Shown here: piece after piece, positions 42,951 to 51,316 of the stretch
How the letters are laid out: every line of letters starts with the position of its first letter
Position numbering within the stretch: position 1 is the first letter of the stretch
Assembly (NCBI RefSeq): GCF_027594865.1
Contig: NZ_CP089391.1
Coordinates: 5,734,501-5,798,500 of the forward strand
Length of the DNA stretch: 64,000 nt
DNA from: Bradyrhizobium xenonodulans
Lineage (GTDB): Bacteria; Pseudomonadota; Alphaproteobacteria; Rhizobiales; Xanthobacteraceae
Reading direction: 5' to 3'
Notes under the pieces: generated by a model
Databases searched by the model: none
What the model saw: the letters and a program-made list of their open reading frames with translations, nothing else
What the model was told of the DNA's origin: nothing
Program-made: the position numbers and the translations under genes

Positions 42951-43386
42951 GCAGCAATATCGCGATCTGGCTGATATTGGCCGCTAGCTCCAGTCCCGCC
43001 TTAGGTCCTTGCAGAACGATGGTGACGCCATTCTCATTGCGGAGGTGGACCCCGTTGATGCCTCCAACCAAGGCGAAGCCGCCACCAACGGAGCTGTAGG
43101 TGCCGGCGAAGTCGCTGACTTCGCGGATGCCGGAGGCCCAGCCATCCAGCCGACCGACGGTGGCGCCGACCGTGATGCCGAAACTCAGTCCGCTGATCGT
43201 GAACGGATAGGTCTTGCCGCGATAGGTCAGCACGCCGCTGCCGGCACCGCCGCCGACCAGAAGCCCGGCCTTGACGATCTTGGCCCTGACGTGGCCGGCC
43301 GCTTGCGCGAAGGACGGCGTCGCCGACATGGTCAGGCCGAGCGTCAGCAGGAGGAGCGCCATCAGGCGGAGCGCGTGTGGACGCAT
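42946..43386 (-). CDS. Secreted glycine-rich protein A
   Basis: 146 residues. Sec signal (ALRLMALLLLTLGLT, cleavage near SFAQA), then a Gly-rich beta pattern: GLLVGGGAGSGVLTYRGKTY, FTISGLSFGITVGAT, NENGVTIVLQGPKAGLEL. Clear relative of the protein at 51317 (shared GxGxGVLxYRGKxYPF and GxTVGA). Family unnamed; a distant likeness to YSC84-type barrel proteins is possible. It ends a DUF3300-DUF2950 operon, 13 bp after the DUF2950 stop. Confidence 0.75.
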   Translation of the reverse strand: MRPHALRLMALLLLTLGLTMSATPSFAQAAGHVRAKIVKAGLLVGGGAGSGVLTYRGKTYPFTISGLSFGITVGATVGRLDGWASGIREVSDFAGTYSSVGGGFALVGGINGVHLRNENGVTIVLQGPKAGLELAANISQIAILLR

Positions 43387-43399
43387 GGACGTGCGCCGT

Positions 43400-44317
43400 T
43401 CAGGGCTTCGCTGCATCGACCTTTTTCCAAGTCTCGTCGGGATCGAACAGCGTGATGCGCTCTGCGACGAACGCCGTCCGCTTGCCGAGATCCTTCTGGT
43501 AGACAGTGCCGGCGTGATTGACCAGGAAGGTCGTGATGCCCGAATTGCCGTACTCCGCGGGCCAGGCGATCAAGGCGAAGCCGCCGATCATCTTGCCCTT
43601 GACGACGTAGTTGAGCGCACCGCCGGGCGCATCCCGCCCCTGCCCTTTGAGGATGCGAAAGTAGTAGCCGTGATAGGGCGCAGGTCCGACGTCGCCTGCG
43701 CGATAGCCTTCCCTCGAGGCCTCGGCCGCCAGCGCGCCGAGCGGGCTCGGATCGCTGTCGTCGCGCCAGAACAGGCCGTCCTTCTTGCCAGGCGAGGAAA
43801 CGATACGCTGCGCATAGACGCCGGCTCCCTCGCCGCGATCTTTATCGGCGTATTCGTTCTGCGCATCGACATAGGCGAGCGCGGTCTGGATGGCGTCGAG
43901 TTCGTTGCGGCCGATGCGGCGGCGGAGCACCTCGATGCGTCCCTCGCCGGTGTCGAACTCCCAGCCGGTCTTGGTGTTGACCAGCGGGATCGGGAACGGG
44001 AAGTCATCCGGTCCCAGCATCAAGGTCGCAGTCTTGTTGCCCTCCGCTTTAATGCCGTGCTTGGCGTCATACATCGACGTGAAGCGCGCTCGGATGTCGT
44101 TGTCGGCGACCTCGTCGCCGGAAGAGACGATGTCGTCAGCGGCCCGGCCGAGCACTTTCAGGATGTCGTCGGGTCCGCTCTTCACCGCGGCGGCGAGCGC
44201 CGCGGCTGCATCTTCCGGCGTCTTGTAGGATTGCTGTGCCTGTGACGTAGTGCCAAGCAGCGCCAGCGCGATGATGCCCGGCAACACCGCGCGGCGGAGC
44301 GATTTCAGACCGGTCAT
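43400..44317 (-). CDS. DUF2950 family periplasmic protein
   Basis: 305 residues, signal peptide to about residue 27 (cleavage SQAQQ). Family features: FDTGEGRIEVLRRRIGRNEL, AYVDAQNEYADKDR, GYYFRILKGQG, GFALIAWPAEYGNSGI. Its ATG overlaps the DUF3300 stop (ATGA). DUF2950 and DUF3300 genes are commonly paired; function unknown, probably envelope. Confidence 0.9.
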   Translation of the reverse strand: MTGLKSLRRAVLPGIIALALLGTTSQAQQSYKTPEDAAAALAAAVKSGPDDILKVLGRAADDIVSSGDEVADNDIRARFTSMYDAKHGIKAEGNKTATLMLGPDDFPFPIPLVNTKTGWEFDTGEGRIEVLRRRIGRNELDAIQTALAYVDAQNEYADKDRGEGAGVYAQRIVSSPGKKDGLFWRDDSDPSPLGALAAEASREGYRAGDVGPAPYHGYYFRILKGQGRDAPGGALNYVVKGKMIGGFALIAWPAEYGNSGITTFLVNHAGTVYQKDLGKRTAFVAERITLFDPDETWKKVDAAKP

Positions 44318-45996
44318 GGCATCACCTCCGCCGGGATCTTCGCGCCACCGGCGAGCCAGTCGCGGTAGGTGCGGAATGTCAGTCCGAGCTTCTCATAGTA
44401 GACGCGGAGGTAGCCATCGCTGCCGCGGGTCACGGCATCGGGCATCACCTGCTCGACCTCCTGTGCCATCACGCCGACATAGGTCTTGTCGCTGCCGATG
44501 TAGCTGAAGCGATAGTAGCCGAGGCCGTTGGGAAGATGGCCAAGCAACGCGATGTCGTGCTTCAACGCAATGTCGGAGCGCCGGCCACCGCCGCCGCCAC
44601 CGCGGAATCCGCCTCCTCCGCCTCCGCCACGGAAGCCGCCGCCTCCCCCGCCACGCATCGCCATTCCGCCCCCGCCGCCGCGTCCGGCCATGCTCGGTCC
44701 GCCGCCACCGCGCGGCATGCTCGCCATGCTGGATCGTCCGCGCGCCGACGCTGCGGCTGCCGATCGGCCGGAGGAGACGTTCATTGCGCCGCCACGATTG
44801 CCGCCGCCACGGTTGGCCGCAGCACCGCCGCCGGCGCGGTTTGCAGCCTTGGCGCGATCTCCGCCGCCCTTGTTAGCTCCCTTCGCCCGATCGCCGCCGC
44901 CCTTGGCACGATCCGCCGCCCCAGCGCGATCACCACCGCCAGGCCGATCGCCACGATTGCCTGCTCGGTCTCCTGTACGGTCTCCTGCGCGATCACCCGG
45001 ACCGCCACGATCGCCCGCACGGTCTCCCGCCCCCTGATTGGGACGCAGCACCTGGCTTCCGTCACGACCGCGAAAATCCATCCGGTCCGACACGCCCGCC
45101 TTCAGATTGTTGTTCCCGAAGCGCTGTTGGACATTGCTGTTGTTGTAGCGAACGCCCTGACGATGCGCCGGATTGTGCTGCCAGCCGTTGCCGATGTTGG
45201 TGGTGCGATGGTTGACGTAGACGTTGCGATTGCCCCAATTGCAGCCGCCGCCCCAGTAGTTACCCCAGCGACCGATCGCCCAGGCCGTGCCGAAGGCGAG
45301 ACCGGCCGCGACCATGCCCGCGCCGATGTAGGACGGATAGCCCCAATAATACGGCGGGTACTCCGCGTAGGGCCAACCGCCGTAAACCGTCGCAGGATCG
45401 TAATACGGCACATACATCTCCGCGGGATTGGCCTGCTGGATCACGACGACCTGCTTGCCTTCCTGGGCCTGGACGCTGACCTTCTGCTGTTTGGTCGTGA
45501 CCAGCTTCTTGTTGTCGTACGCCTTGGTGCGCAGGCGCTGGATCGCATCCATCACATCGGGTTGCTGGGCCAGAAAGGCGTCGCCGAGCTTCTTGGTCCA
45601 ATCGAGCTGGTCGCTCATCATGGTCAACACATCGGCCGTGCTGGCCAGCGCCTTGACGCTGTCATCCCAGCCCTGCTTGTCCACCTCCGTCTTCAGCGCA
45701 TCACCCTTGAGCTGCTTGCGCTCCTTCAGCCAGCGGTCGGCCTGCACCACCTCCAGCGGATAGGTGGAGGCCGCCAGCACATTGGCCAGGAGCTCGTCGG
45801 GATAGAGCGCGATCGGCGCGACGAGAGCCTCGAGCTGCTCGGGCTTGAGGGGTTCGGCCGACGTTGCGGGCGGGCTCGCCGGCTGCGCCTGCGGAGTCGG
45901 GGCCGCTGGTGTCGTCGTGGTCTGCGCCGTTGCAGCGACCGAGGTCGTCATTATGAGCGCAAGCGCCATCACGATTTTGCCGCAGCGAAACATCAC
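44314..45996 (-). CDS. DUF3300 protein with low-complexity linker and S74-type C-terminal domain
   Basis: 560 residues: signal peptide (to ~25), DUF3300 at ~45-210 (ALVAPIALYPDELLANVLAA, WLKERKQLKG, DQLDWTKKLGDAFLAQQPDV), an Asn/Trp/Tyr-rich membrane-near part, GDRAGDR-type repeats (~320-390), Ser/Arg- and poly-Gly stretches (~400-473), then 87 residues beginning SDIALKHDIALLG and ending in YVGVMAQEVEQVMPDAV, which match phage tail-spike intramolecular chaperone (peptidase S74) domains. Ser474 and Lys479 have the spacing of the S74 catalytic pair, so autocleavage before Ser474 is predicted. First gene of a three-gene operon with a FixK box 51 bp upstream. Confidence 0.9.
   Translation of the reverse strand: MMFRCGKIVMALALIMTTSVAATAQTTTTPAAPTPQAQPASPPATSAEPLKPEQLEALVAPIALYPDELLANVLAASTYPLEVVQADRWLKERKQLKGDALKTEVDKQGWDDSVKALASTADVLTMMSDQLDWTKKLGDAFLAQQPDVMDAIQRLRTKAYDNKKLVTTKQQKVSVQAQEGKQVVVIQQANPAEMYVPYYDPATVYGGWPYAEYPPYYWGYPSYIGAGMVAAGLAFGTAWAIGRWGNYWGGGCNWGNRNVYVNHRTTNIGNGWQHNPAHRQGVRYNNSNVQQRFGNNNLKAGVSDRMDFRGRDGSQVLRPNQGAGDRAGDRGGPGDRAGDRTGDRAGNRGDRPGGGDRAGAADRAKGGGDRAKGANKGGGDRAKAANRAGGGAAANRGGGNRGGAMNVSSGRSAAAASARGRSSMASMPRGGGGPSMAGRGGGGGMAMRGGGGGGFRGGGGGGGFRGGGGGGRRSDIALKHDIALLGHLPNGLGYYRFSYIGSDKTYVGVMAQEVEQVMPDAVTRGSDGYLRVYYEKLGLTFRTYRDWLAGGAKIPAEVMP
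44578..45030 (-). repeat. Low-complexity coding repeats of the DUF3300 gene
   Basis: Two kinds of repeats: GDRAGDR/GGGDRAK-like units (about 44826-45030) and poly-Gly with FRGGGGG units (about 44578-44700). They form a flexible linker between the DUF3300 domain and the S74-like domain and are prone to length change. Confidence 0.7.
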
Positions 45997-46047
45997 ATCC
46001 TCCCTGACTTCCAGTCTGGAAAGATCGTGCCGGGCCTCGGGCGTTTA

Positions 46048-46061
46048 TTGATCGAGATCAA
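46048..46061. promoter_or_regulatory. FixK/FNR box 1
   Basis: TTGATCGAGATCAA fits TTGA-N6-TCAA exactly and is a full dyad. Centre is 58 bp before the DUF3300 ATG; the kinase gene on the other side ends at 46197, so the box serves the DUF3300-DUF2950 operon. Confidence 0.8.
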
Positions 46062-46196
46062 CGAAACGAGCTCGTCGCGCCTGTTGCGGCGCAAGAGCAA
46101 AATCTTCATTCGATCAGTTCGGCGTCCGTCAGAGCCCGGCTTGGCGCCGTCAGTCCCGAGGGCATTGGCCGTCTTCATGTTGACGTGTTCAAACCG

Positions 46197-48188
46197 TCAG
46201 CTCGCGATCGGAAGCCGGATCGTGAACAGCGCGCCGCCCGCCGGCAGGTTCGCAGCAGAGATCGTGCCGTGATGAGCTTCGATGATCGTTCTGGCGATCG
46301 CCAGCCCCATGCCCATGCCTTGCGGCTTGGTCGTGAAGAACGGATCGAAGACCTTTGCGAGATCGGAGGCAGCCATCCCGGATCCGGTATCAGTGATCCT
46401 GATCTCGGCCTGATTGCCGGCACGCTGGGTCGAGACGGTGACCTCCCGCTTTCCGATGCCCGCATCGGAGATCGCATCCATCGCGTTGATGATCAGGTTG
46501 AGAATGACCTGTTGAAGCTGGACCGGATCGCCCTTGACGTGCAGATCGACCAGGGTAGGCATGTAGCTCAGAGCGATCCGGCGTCCGCCGGCGACGGCCT
46601 TCACAAGGCCGATCGCTTCGCCGACTGTATCGTTGAGCTCGAAGTCCTTGACCTCAAACGGCGTCTTTTTCAGAACGGCGCGCAGCCTGCGGATCACCTC
46701 GCTTGCCCGTTGATCATCGCGCCTGATGTCGGCAAGAATCTGACGAATCTCGTCGATGTCGGGCGATTTGGCCTTGAGCAAGAGCTCCGCCGTCTCGGCA
46801 TTCGTCAAGATGGAGCCAAGCGGCTGGTTCAATTCATGGGCGATCGAAGTCGTAAGCTCGCCAACAGTCGAAAAGCGATTGACGTGAGCAAGTTCGGCGA
46901 GGCGCTGGCGCGACTCGACCTCGGCGAACCTGCGGCGACGGCGCTCGTGCAACAACCCGCTGATGAGACCCGCCTGCACCAGGAATACGGCCGAGACCAT
47001 CAAGATCTGCCAGCGATAGCGCACCCAGATGTTCGGCTCGCGAAACAGGACCTCGCTGCCTGGAGGCAGACGACTTTCGCTGATGCCCCAGCGCTGCAAC
47101 TCCCGCCAGTCATATCTCGGCGCCGCAAAGCCGATCGGCTCATAATTGATGCTCACGGGTTTCGCACCGCCGAGAATGCCAATCGCGGCTTTGACGGTCC
47201 TCGAACTCGTTTCCGAAATCAGATGCATCGGGCCACCAACCGTGCTGTCACCGAAAAACGGCTCCTGATAGGAGAAGATCGGAGCATTCGCGACGGCATG
47301 GAGGCTGCGCAGAGCGATATCGCTCTCGTGGACGACCCCGGCCGCATCGACCGACATCAGCCCCCAGAACAGCGCCGTGTGTGGCGGGAGTTTTGATGCG
47401 CGCTTCAGTATTTCCTCGAAGGACAAATCCGAATACCAGACGAGCTCGACCCGCTCGCCGAGAGGTTTCAGCTCCCGCTTCACCTCCTCCATCCAGAACT
47501 TCTCGAGCGGCGACGCTCCGATCACGACCGCAACCGACTTGGTGTCCGGCAGAACCTGCTGGATGTTCTCGAATGCAGCCACGAAATCGTTGCGGATCGC
47601 CACGACCACGTCGTTGTCGCGGAGATCGGCGCGATCGATCAACCGATGCTCGACCGCGGTGAGAATTAGCGGCGTATTGGGGAACAGTCTCGCGCGGTAT
47701 CTCTGCGCGAACCGGGCGGCAGGCGCGCCGATGCTCAAGACGACGTCGGGCATTGCGCCCTGGTACAACGAGTGCAGATACTCGACGAAAGGCGCCTCGG
47801 GACCAGGATTATTGAAGCGGGCCGTGAGCAGCGCATGCTCCTGGATATCGAGCGGCCAGGGCGACTGCCGCTCGAGCTCGGCCTTGATGTCGCGCGCATA
47901 CTCGCTCCACGGCCGAAACTCGCGGCCGAACGAATGCAGCACCAGCACGCGCTTGAGCTCGCCGCGCAGGGGTCTCTCGACGGCGCCGGCTCGCTCGGCC
48001 GACAAGCACACGGCGACGAACAGGCCGAGGCATAACAGTGCGGCCGCGCCTGGCCACGGCCTGCCCGAAACGCTGGACATGCGCCCGCTCAGCTCCATTC
48101 CCGCAGCTTCCAACGGCTGCTTTGCGGACCATTCTAGCGAGAATTTCGGCGCGCGGACAGCTCCGACGATACGATCAGAGCCGTTCAA
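46197..48188 (-). CDS. Sensor histidine kinase with ABC-binding-protein-like sensor domain
   Basis: 663 residues. Hydrophobic segment ~46-64, then a periplasmic domain like ABC_sub_bind proteins (~75-370; VLVLHSFGREFRPW, VVLSIGAPAARFA), a second membrane segment (~392-413), then a FixL/NtrB-like transmitter with His451 in TTSIAHELNQPLGSI and an HATPase (ITDTGSGM, GMGMGLAIARTI). ATG 48188 overlaps the stop of the HlyD-like gene (ATGA); Met31 is an alternative. Likely senses a periplasmic small molecule. No response regulator gene is adjacent; the FixJ-like regulator at 62654 is a candidate partner. Confidence 0.9.
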   Translation of the reverse strand: MNGSDRIVGAVRAPKFSLEWSAKQPLEAAGMELSGRMSSVSGRPWPGAAALLCLGLFVAVCLSAERAGAVERPLRGELKRVLVLHSFGREFRPWSEYARDIKAELERQSPWPLDIQEHALLTARFNNPGPEAPFVEYLHSLYQGAMPDVVLSIGAPAARFAQRYRARLFPNTPLILTAVEHRLIDRADLRDNDVVVAIRNDFVAAFENIQQVLPDTKSVAVVIGASPLEKFWMEEVKRELKPLGERVELVWYSDLSFEEILKRASKLPPHTALFWGLMSVDAAGVVHESDIALRSLHAVANAPIFSYQEPFFGDSTVGGPMHLISETSSRTVKAAIGILGGAKPVSINYEPIGFAAPRYDWRELQRWGISESRLPPGSEVLFREPNIWVRYRWQILMVSAVFLVQAGLISGLLHERRRRRFAEVESRQRLAELAHVNRFSTVGELTTSIAHELNQPLGSILTNAETAELLLKAKSPDIDEIRQILADIRRDDQRASEVIRRLRAVLKKTPFEVKDFELNDTVGEAIGLVKAVAGGRRIALSYMPTLVDLHVKGDPVQLQQVILNLIINAMDAISDAGIGKREVTVSTQRAGNQAEIRITDTGSGMAASDLAKVFDPFFTTKPQGMGMGLAIARTIIEAHHGTISAANLPAGGALFTIRLPIAS

Positions 48189-49417
48189 TGGCCGCTCAGC
48201 ACCAACGTCTGGATCGGCAGCAGCAGCGCCTGGATGCGCAGCAGCAGCGCGTGGACAAGGCCGACGCCGTCGACGACATGCAACGCGATCTTCCGGCTGG
48301 TCGATGTGTCCTTGGCCGAGATTTCGTCGTGGTTGCTGGTGTAGGCGTTGACGATGCAGCTGCTGCCCGGTGTGACACCATCCAGGCCGCCCTTGTAGAG
48401 CGGCTCCAGGAACACCAGGATCGTGCCTGGGCGGACGGCATTTTGCGGATCGATCAACTGCTCTCCAGCGCGGAACTGTCCGGCGGCGATATAGTCCTGC
48501 ACCGTCGTGATCACCATGGGGATGATGACCCAGGGTTTCGAGATGCAGGTTGCCTCGGCCACCATGCCCGCGCTCATCACCTGCGCCTCAATCTGGCCGA
48601 ATCCGGCCTGCAGCGCCTTGGTGCCGGCGCCTTCGGGAATCAGCACGCCCGCCGGACGCATGATCTGGGCGACGAGGTCGCCGGGCCGAAGGAGGAATTG
48701 CTCGACGCGACCGTCGACGCCTGCACGAATATAAGTCTTGTCGAGATCGACCTGGGCCTGATCGAGCACGGCTTCCGCGCTGGCCTTCTGCGCCGGCAGC
48801 AAGACGGAGACCTGCAAGGATGCAGATTGCCTTGCAGCCGTCGCCGCGTCGATGCCGGACTGACGCTGGTCGACCAGCACTTGGAGCTTTTCGATGTCGC
48901 GCTGGGGAACGATGCCGGGATTGCGGCGCTGGAGCTCGGTCTTGACCTCGAGCTCGTCCTTGGCCTGCTGGTAGTTGGCTTTCGCCTCTCCGATCTGCGC
49001 CTCGGCCTTGACCACGTCGGCCTGCGCCGTCTGCATGGTGGCATCGACCTCGGCCACCCTCCGCTTCGCCGTCTCGTAAGCGGCCCGCTGCTTCGAGCTG
49101 TCGAGCGTGAACAACACATCGCCCTTCCTCACCGGCGCGCTGAAGCCGACCTTGACCTCTTCCACGCGACCCGACCCTTCGGGAAGGATCGGCACAGTGC
49201 GGAAATAGAGCGTCGCCGACGACGTTGTCGGATGGAAGTAGAAGATCATCGTGATCAGCGACACCGTCAGCATTAGGCAGCCGGTGATACCCCAGCGCAG
49301 CTCGTACCAGATCGAGAAGAAGGTGATCTCCTTGCCCAAGCGCTTACCCTGGGCGTAGCGGCGGTAGAGATAGTCCGGCAGAATCGTGACAAGAGAGCAG
49401 ATCAGGAGCTCAAGCAT
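48185..49417 (-). CDS. HlyD/EmrA-like membrane fusion protein
   Basis: 410 residues: a hydrophobic N-terminal part with one or two membrane segments (~1-15 and 44-63), biotinyl-lipoyl-like half (GSGRVEEVKVGFSAPVRKGD), a long coiled-coil (~120-230) and the second half (TYIRAGVDGRVEQFLLRPGD). No efflux permease or outer-membrane channel gene is near. It sits between a membrane protein and a kinase gene, so it may be a sensor/stabiliser or work with a remote pump. Confidence 0.88.
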   Translation of the reverse strand: MLELLICSLVTILPDYLYRRYAQGKRLGKEITFFSIWYELRWGITGCLMLTVSLITMIFYFHPTTSSATLYFRTVPILPEGSGRVEEVKVGFSAPVRKGDVLFTLDSSKQRAAYETAKRRVAEVDATMQTAQADVVKAEAQIGEAKANYQQAKDELEVKTELQRRNPGIVPQRDIEKLQVLVDQRQSGIDAATAARQSASLQVSVLLPAQKASAEAVLDQAQVDLDKTYIRAGVDGRVEQFLLRPGDLVAQIMRPAGVLIPEGAGTKALQAGFGQIEAQVMSAGMVAEATCISKPWVIIPMVITTVQDYIAAGQFRAGEQLIDPQNAVRPGTILVFLEPLYKGGLDGVTPGSSCIVNAYTSNHDEISAKDTSTSRKIALHVVDGVGLVHALLLRIQALLLPIQTLVLSGH

Positions 49418-49856
49418 GGCTGGGCTCCTTATGTTTGGTTGGTCCCGGCTTGTCCGTCGGAGGCGTTGCAGTCGCGGCCTCTATCCGGACCTCCTCGCCC
49501 TCGGCGCCCGGCGTTGCCTCCGCAATCTTCTCGACGGATCCGGCAATGCTGCGCAGCGGCGTGCCGAAATCGGGCAAATCGATCATTGCGAGCAGGAGCC
49601 CTGCAATCCAGAAGATGTGCATGTGCGTGAACAGCGAGATCAGGCCAAGCACCGCGACGAACTCGAATTGCAGCTTCTGCGACTTGTGCGCCATCCGTTC
49701 GGGCAGGCTGTGCAGCTTCCAATAGAGCGTTCCGACCCAGAGCATGGTCCCGATCAGAAACACACCCATCACGACCATGAGCGTATCGGTCCCGCTCCCT
49801 GGCGCCAGATAGAACGGAAGATGATGGGGGGCCATCGGATGAAGCTGGTCGCTCAA
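49410..49856 (-). CDS. Small inner-membrane protein
   Basis: About 148 residues with two or three membrane helices (TLMVVMGVFLIGTMLWVGTL; ISLFTHMHIFWIAGLLLAMI) and a Pro/Lys-rich C-terminal tail. TTG 49856 is the likely start because GGGGAG lies 8 bases before it; GTG 49892 is an alternative. Its end overlaps the HlyD-like gene. Same family arrangement is probably kept with the HlyD partner. FixK box 2 lies 63 bp upstream. Confidence 0.75.
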   Translation of the reverse strand: MSDQLHPMAPHHLPFYLAPGSGTDTLMVVMGVFLIGTMLWVGTLYWKLHSLPERMAHKSQKLQFEFVAVLGLISLFTHMHIFWIAGLLLAMIDLPDFGTPLRSIAGSVEKIAEATPGAEGEEVRIEAATATPPTDKPGPTKHKEPSHA

Positions 49857-49918
49857 ACGTCTCTCCCCATTAACGAATATCACTTCCGGCACTGTGCTCA
49901 GACGATCTAGCTGTTTGC

Positions 49919-49932
49919 TTGATTTGAATCAA
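49919..49932. promoter_or_regulatory. FixK/FNR box 2
   Basis: TTGATTTGAATCAA, a perfect TTGA-N6-TCAA dyad in the 143-bp region between the membrane-protein operon (minus) and the unknown-ppk2 operon (plus). Centre is about 74 bp from ATG 50000 and about 69 bp from TTG 49856. Confidence 0.8.
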
Positions 49933-49999
49933 GAAAATGCCCCTTGCCCACCTTAGCGTTCCCAAGGTGCCGATCGCACATCCACCAGGAGCCGCAGCC

Positions 50000-50452
50000 A
50001 TGCCCGGCCTCGACGATCTCATCCCCAACGCCGCCCAGATTCGAAAGGAAGCCGCTCTCAAGGAGGCCGAAAAGGCGGATGAGTATGTCCGTCTGGCAAC
50101 CGCCGCCGAGGCCGAGAAGCGCGCGCTGATCGAGCGCTTGAGCAAACCCTCCGGCAAGAGCGAGGAGGAGAAGATCAAGCTCGCCTCGACCATCATCCAG
50201 CGCGCGGTGCGAAACGGCCTGACCGAAGTGCTGGTCTATCGTTTCCCCAACTCGCTCTGCACCGACAAGGGGCGGGCCATCAACCAGATGGAAAAAGGCT
50301 GGGAGAACACCCTGACTGGAATACCCAGAGAAATCTTCCAGCTCTGGACCGATTACTTGAAGCCGCGCGGCTATCGGATCGCCTACCAGGTCATCGAGTT
50401 TCCTGGCGGCGTGCCCGGCGACATCGGCGTGACCATCTCCTGGGACGAATGA
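50000..50452 (+). CDS. Unknown soluble protein upstream of ppk2
   Basis: 150 residues. N-terminal ~65 residues are a charged helix (AQIRKEAALKEAEKADEYVR), the rest a mixed fold (EVLVYRFPNSLCTDKGRAIN, YRIAYQVIEFPGGVPGDIG). AGGAG lies 8 bases before ATG 50000. The stop overlaps a possible ppk2 start at 50449, so coexpression with PPK2 is likely. Not recognised; no motif that gives a function. Confidence 0.8.
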   Translation: MPGLDDLIPNAAQIRKEAALKEAEKADEYVRLATAAEAEKRALIERLSKPSGKSEEEKIKLASTIIQRAVRNGLTEVLVYRFPNSLCTDKGRAINQMEKGWENTLTGIPREIFQLWTDYLKPRGYRIAYQVIEFPGGVPGDIGVTISWDE

Positions 50453-50472
50453 CGAGCAGCGAAGGGATCGGC

Positions 50473-51273
50473 ATGGCCAAGGACACACCTGCGCAGCGGA
50501 TGAAGCGGAAGGACTATGAGAAGGAGCTCGAAAAGCTCCAGATCGAGCTGTGCCATCTCCAGGATTATGTGCGGGAGAACAAGCTCCGGGTCATCGTCCT
50601 GTTCGAGGGCCGGGACGCCGCCGGCAAGGGCGGGACGATCAAGGCGATTACCGAGAAGGTGAGTCCGCGCGTTTTTCGTGTCGTCGCCCTTCCGGCGCCG
50701 TCGGACCGCGAGAAGACGCAGCTCTTCTTCCAGCGCTACATGGGGAACTTCCCGGCCGGCGGCGAGATCGTGATCTTCGACCGAAGCTGGTACAACCGCG
50801 CAGGTGTCGAATACGTCATGGGCTTCTGTACCCCTGCCGAGCACGATCGCTTCCTCACATTGTGCCCACAAATGGAGAAATACGTCATCGACGGCGGCAT
50901 CATCTTGATCAAGATCTGGCTCGAGGTGGGCATGGACGAGCAGGAACGCCGCTTCCATGCGCGCATCGATGATCCCGTCCGGCAATGGAAGCTGAGCCCG
51001 ATGGATCTAGAGTCCTACCGTCGCTGGTACGACTATTCGCGAGCTCGGGATCTGATGCTCAAGCAGACCAGCACGAAGGAAGCACCGTGGTACATCATCC
51101 GCTCCGATGACAAGCGAAAGGCACGGCTGAACTGCATCGCGCATATTCTTGATGCGATCCCCTACAAGCGTATCAAGAAGGACAAGATCAAGCTGCCGAA
51201 GCGCTCCGACAAGGGACGCTACAACGACCAGGCCAGCCTGAAGGGAATGAATTTCGTCGCCGAGCGCTATTGA
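50473..51273 (+). CDS. ppk2: Polyphosphate kinase 2 family protein
   Basis: 266 residues. Walker A EGRDAAGKGGTIKAI (Gly46-Lys52), lid Arg/Lys-rich block, and Walker B IVIFDRSWYNRAGVE with the DRSWYNR signature of PPK2. Transfers phosphate between polyphosphate and nucleoside diphosphates or triphosphates. Start ATG 50473 follows AAGGGA; ATG 50449 is an alternative that overlaps the preceding stop. Under FixK control through box 2 it would tie polyphosphate use to low oxygen. Confidence 0.93.
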   Translation: MAKDTPAQRMKRKDYEKELEKLQIELCHLQDYVRENKLRVIVLFEGRDAAGKGGTIKAITEKVSPRVFRVVALPAPSDREKTQLFFQRYMGNFPAGGEIVIFDRSWYNRAGVEYVMGFCTPAEHDRFLTLCPQMEKYVIDGGIILIKIWLEVGMDEQERRFHARIDDPVRQWKLSPMDLESYRRWYDYSRARDLMLKQTSTKEAPWYIIRSDDKRKARLNCIAHILDAIPYKRIKKDKIKLPKRSDKGRYNDQASLKGMNFVAERY

Positions 51274-51279
51274 GACGCA

Positions 51280-51305
51280 GACGGGCTGCGGTGACGCAGC
51301 CCGTC
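51280..51305. terminator. Bidirectional hairpin between ppk2 and secreted protein B
   Basis: GACGGGCTGCG/CGCAGCCCGTC, perfect 11-bp stem, loop GTGA, placed between two converging stop codons. T-run is absent, so strength is uncertain. Confidence 0.65.
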
Positions 51306-51316
51306 GCCTCGTCGGA

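Noticed and set aside
42946..43386. DUF1134/EipA assignment for the glycine-rich secreted proteins
   Set aside because: The Gly-rich barrel pattern is loosely similar, but the blocks I remember for DUF1134 are absent, so I left the family unnamed.
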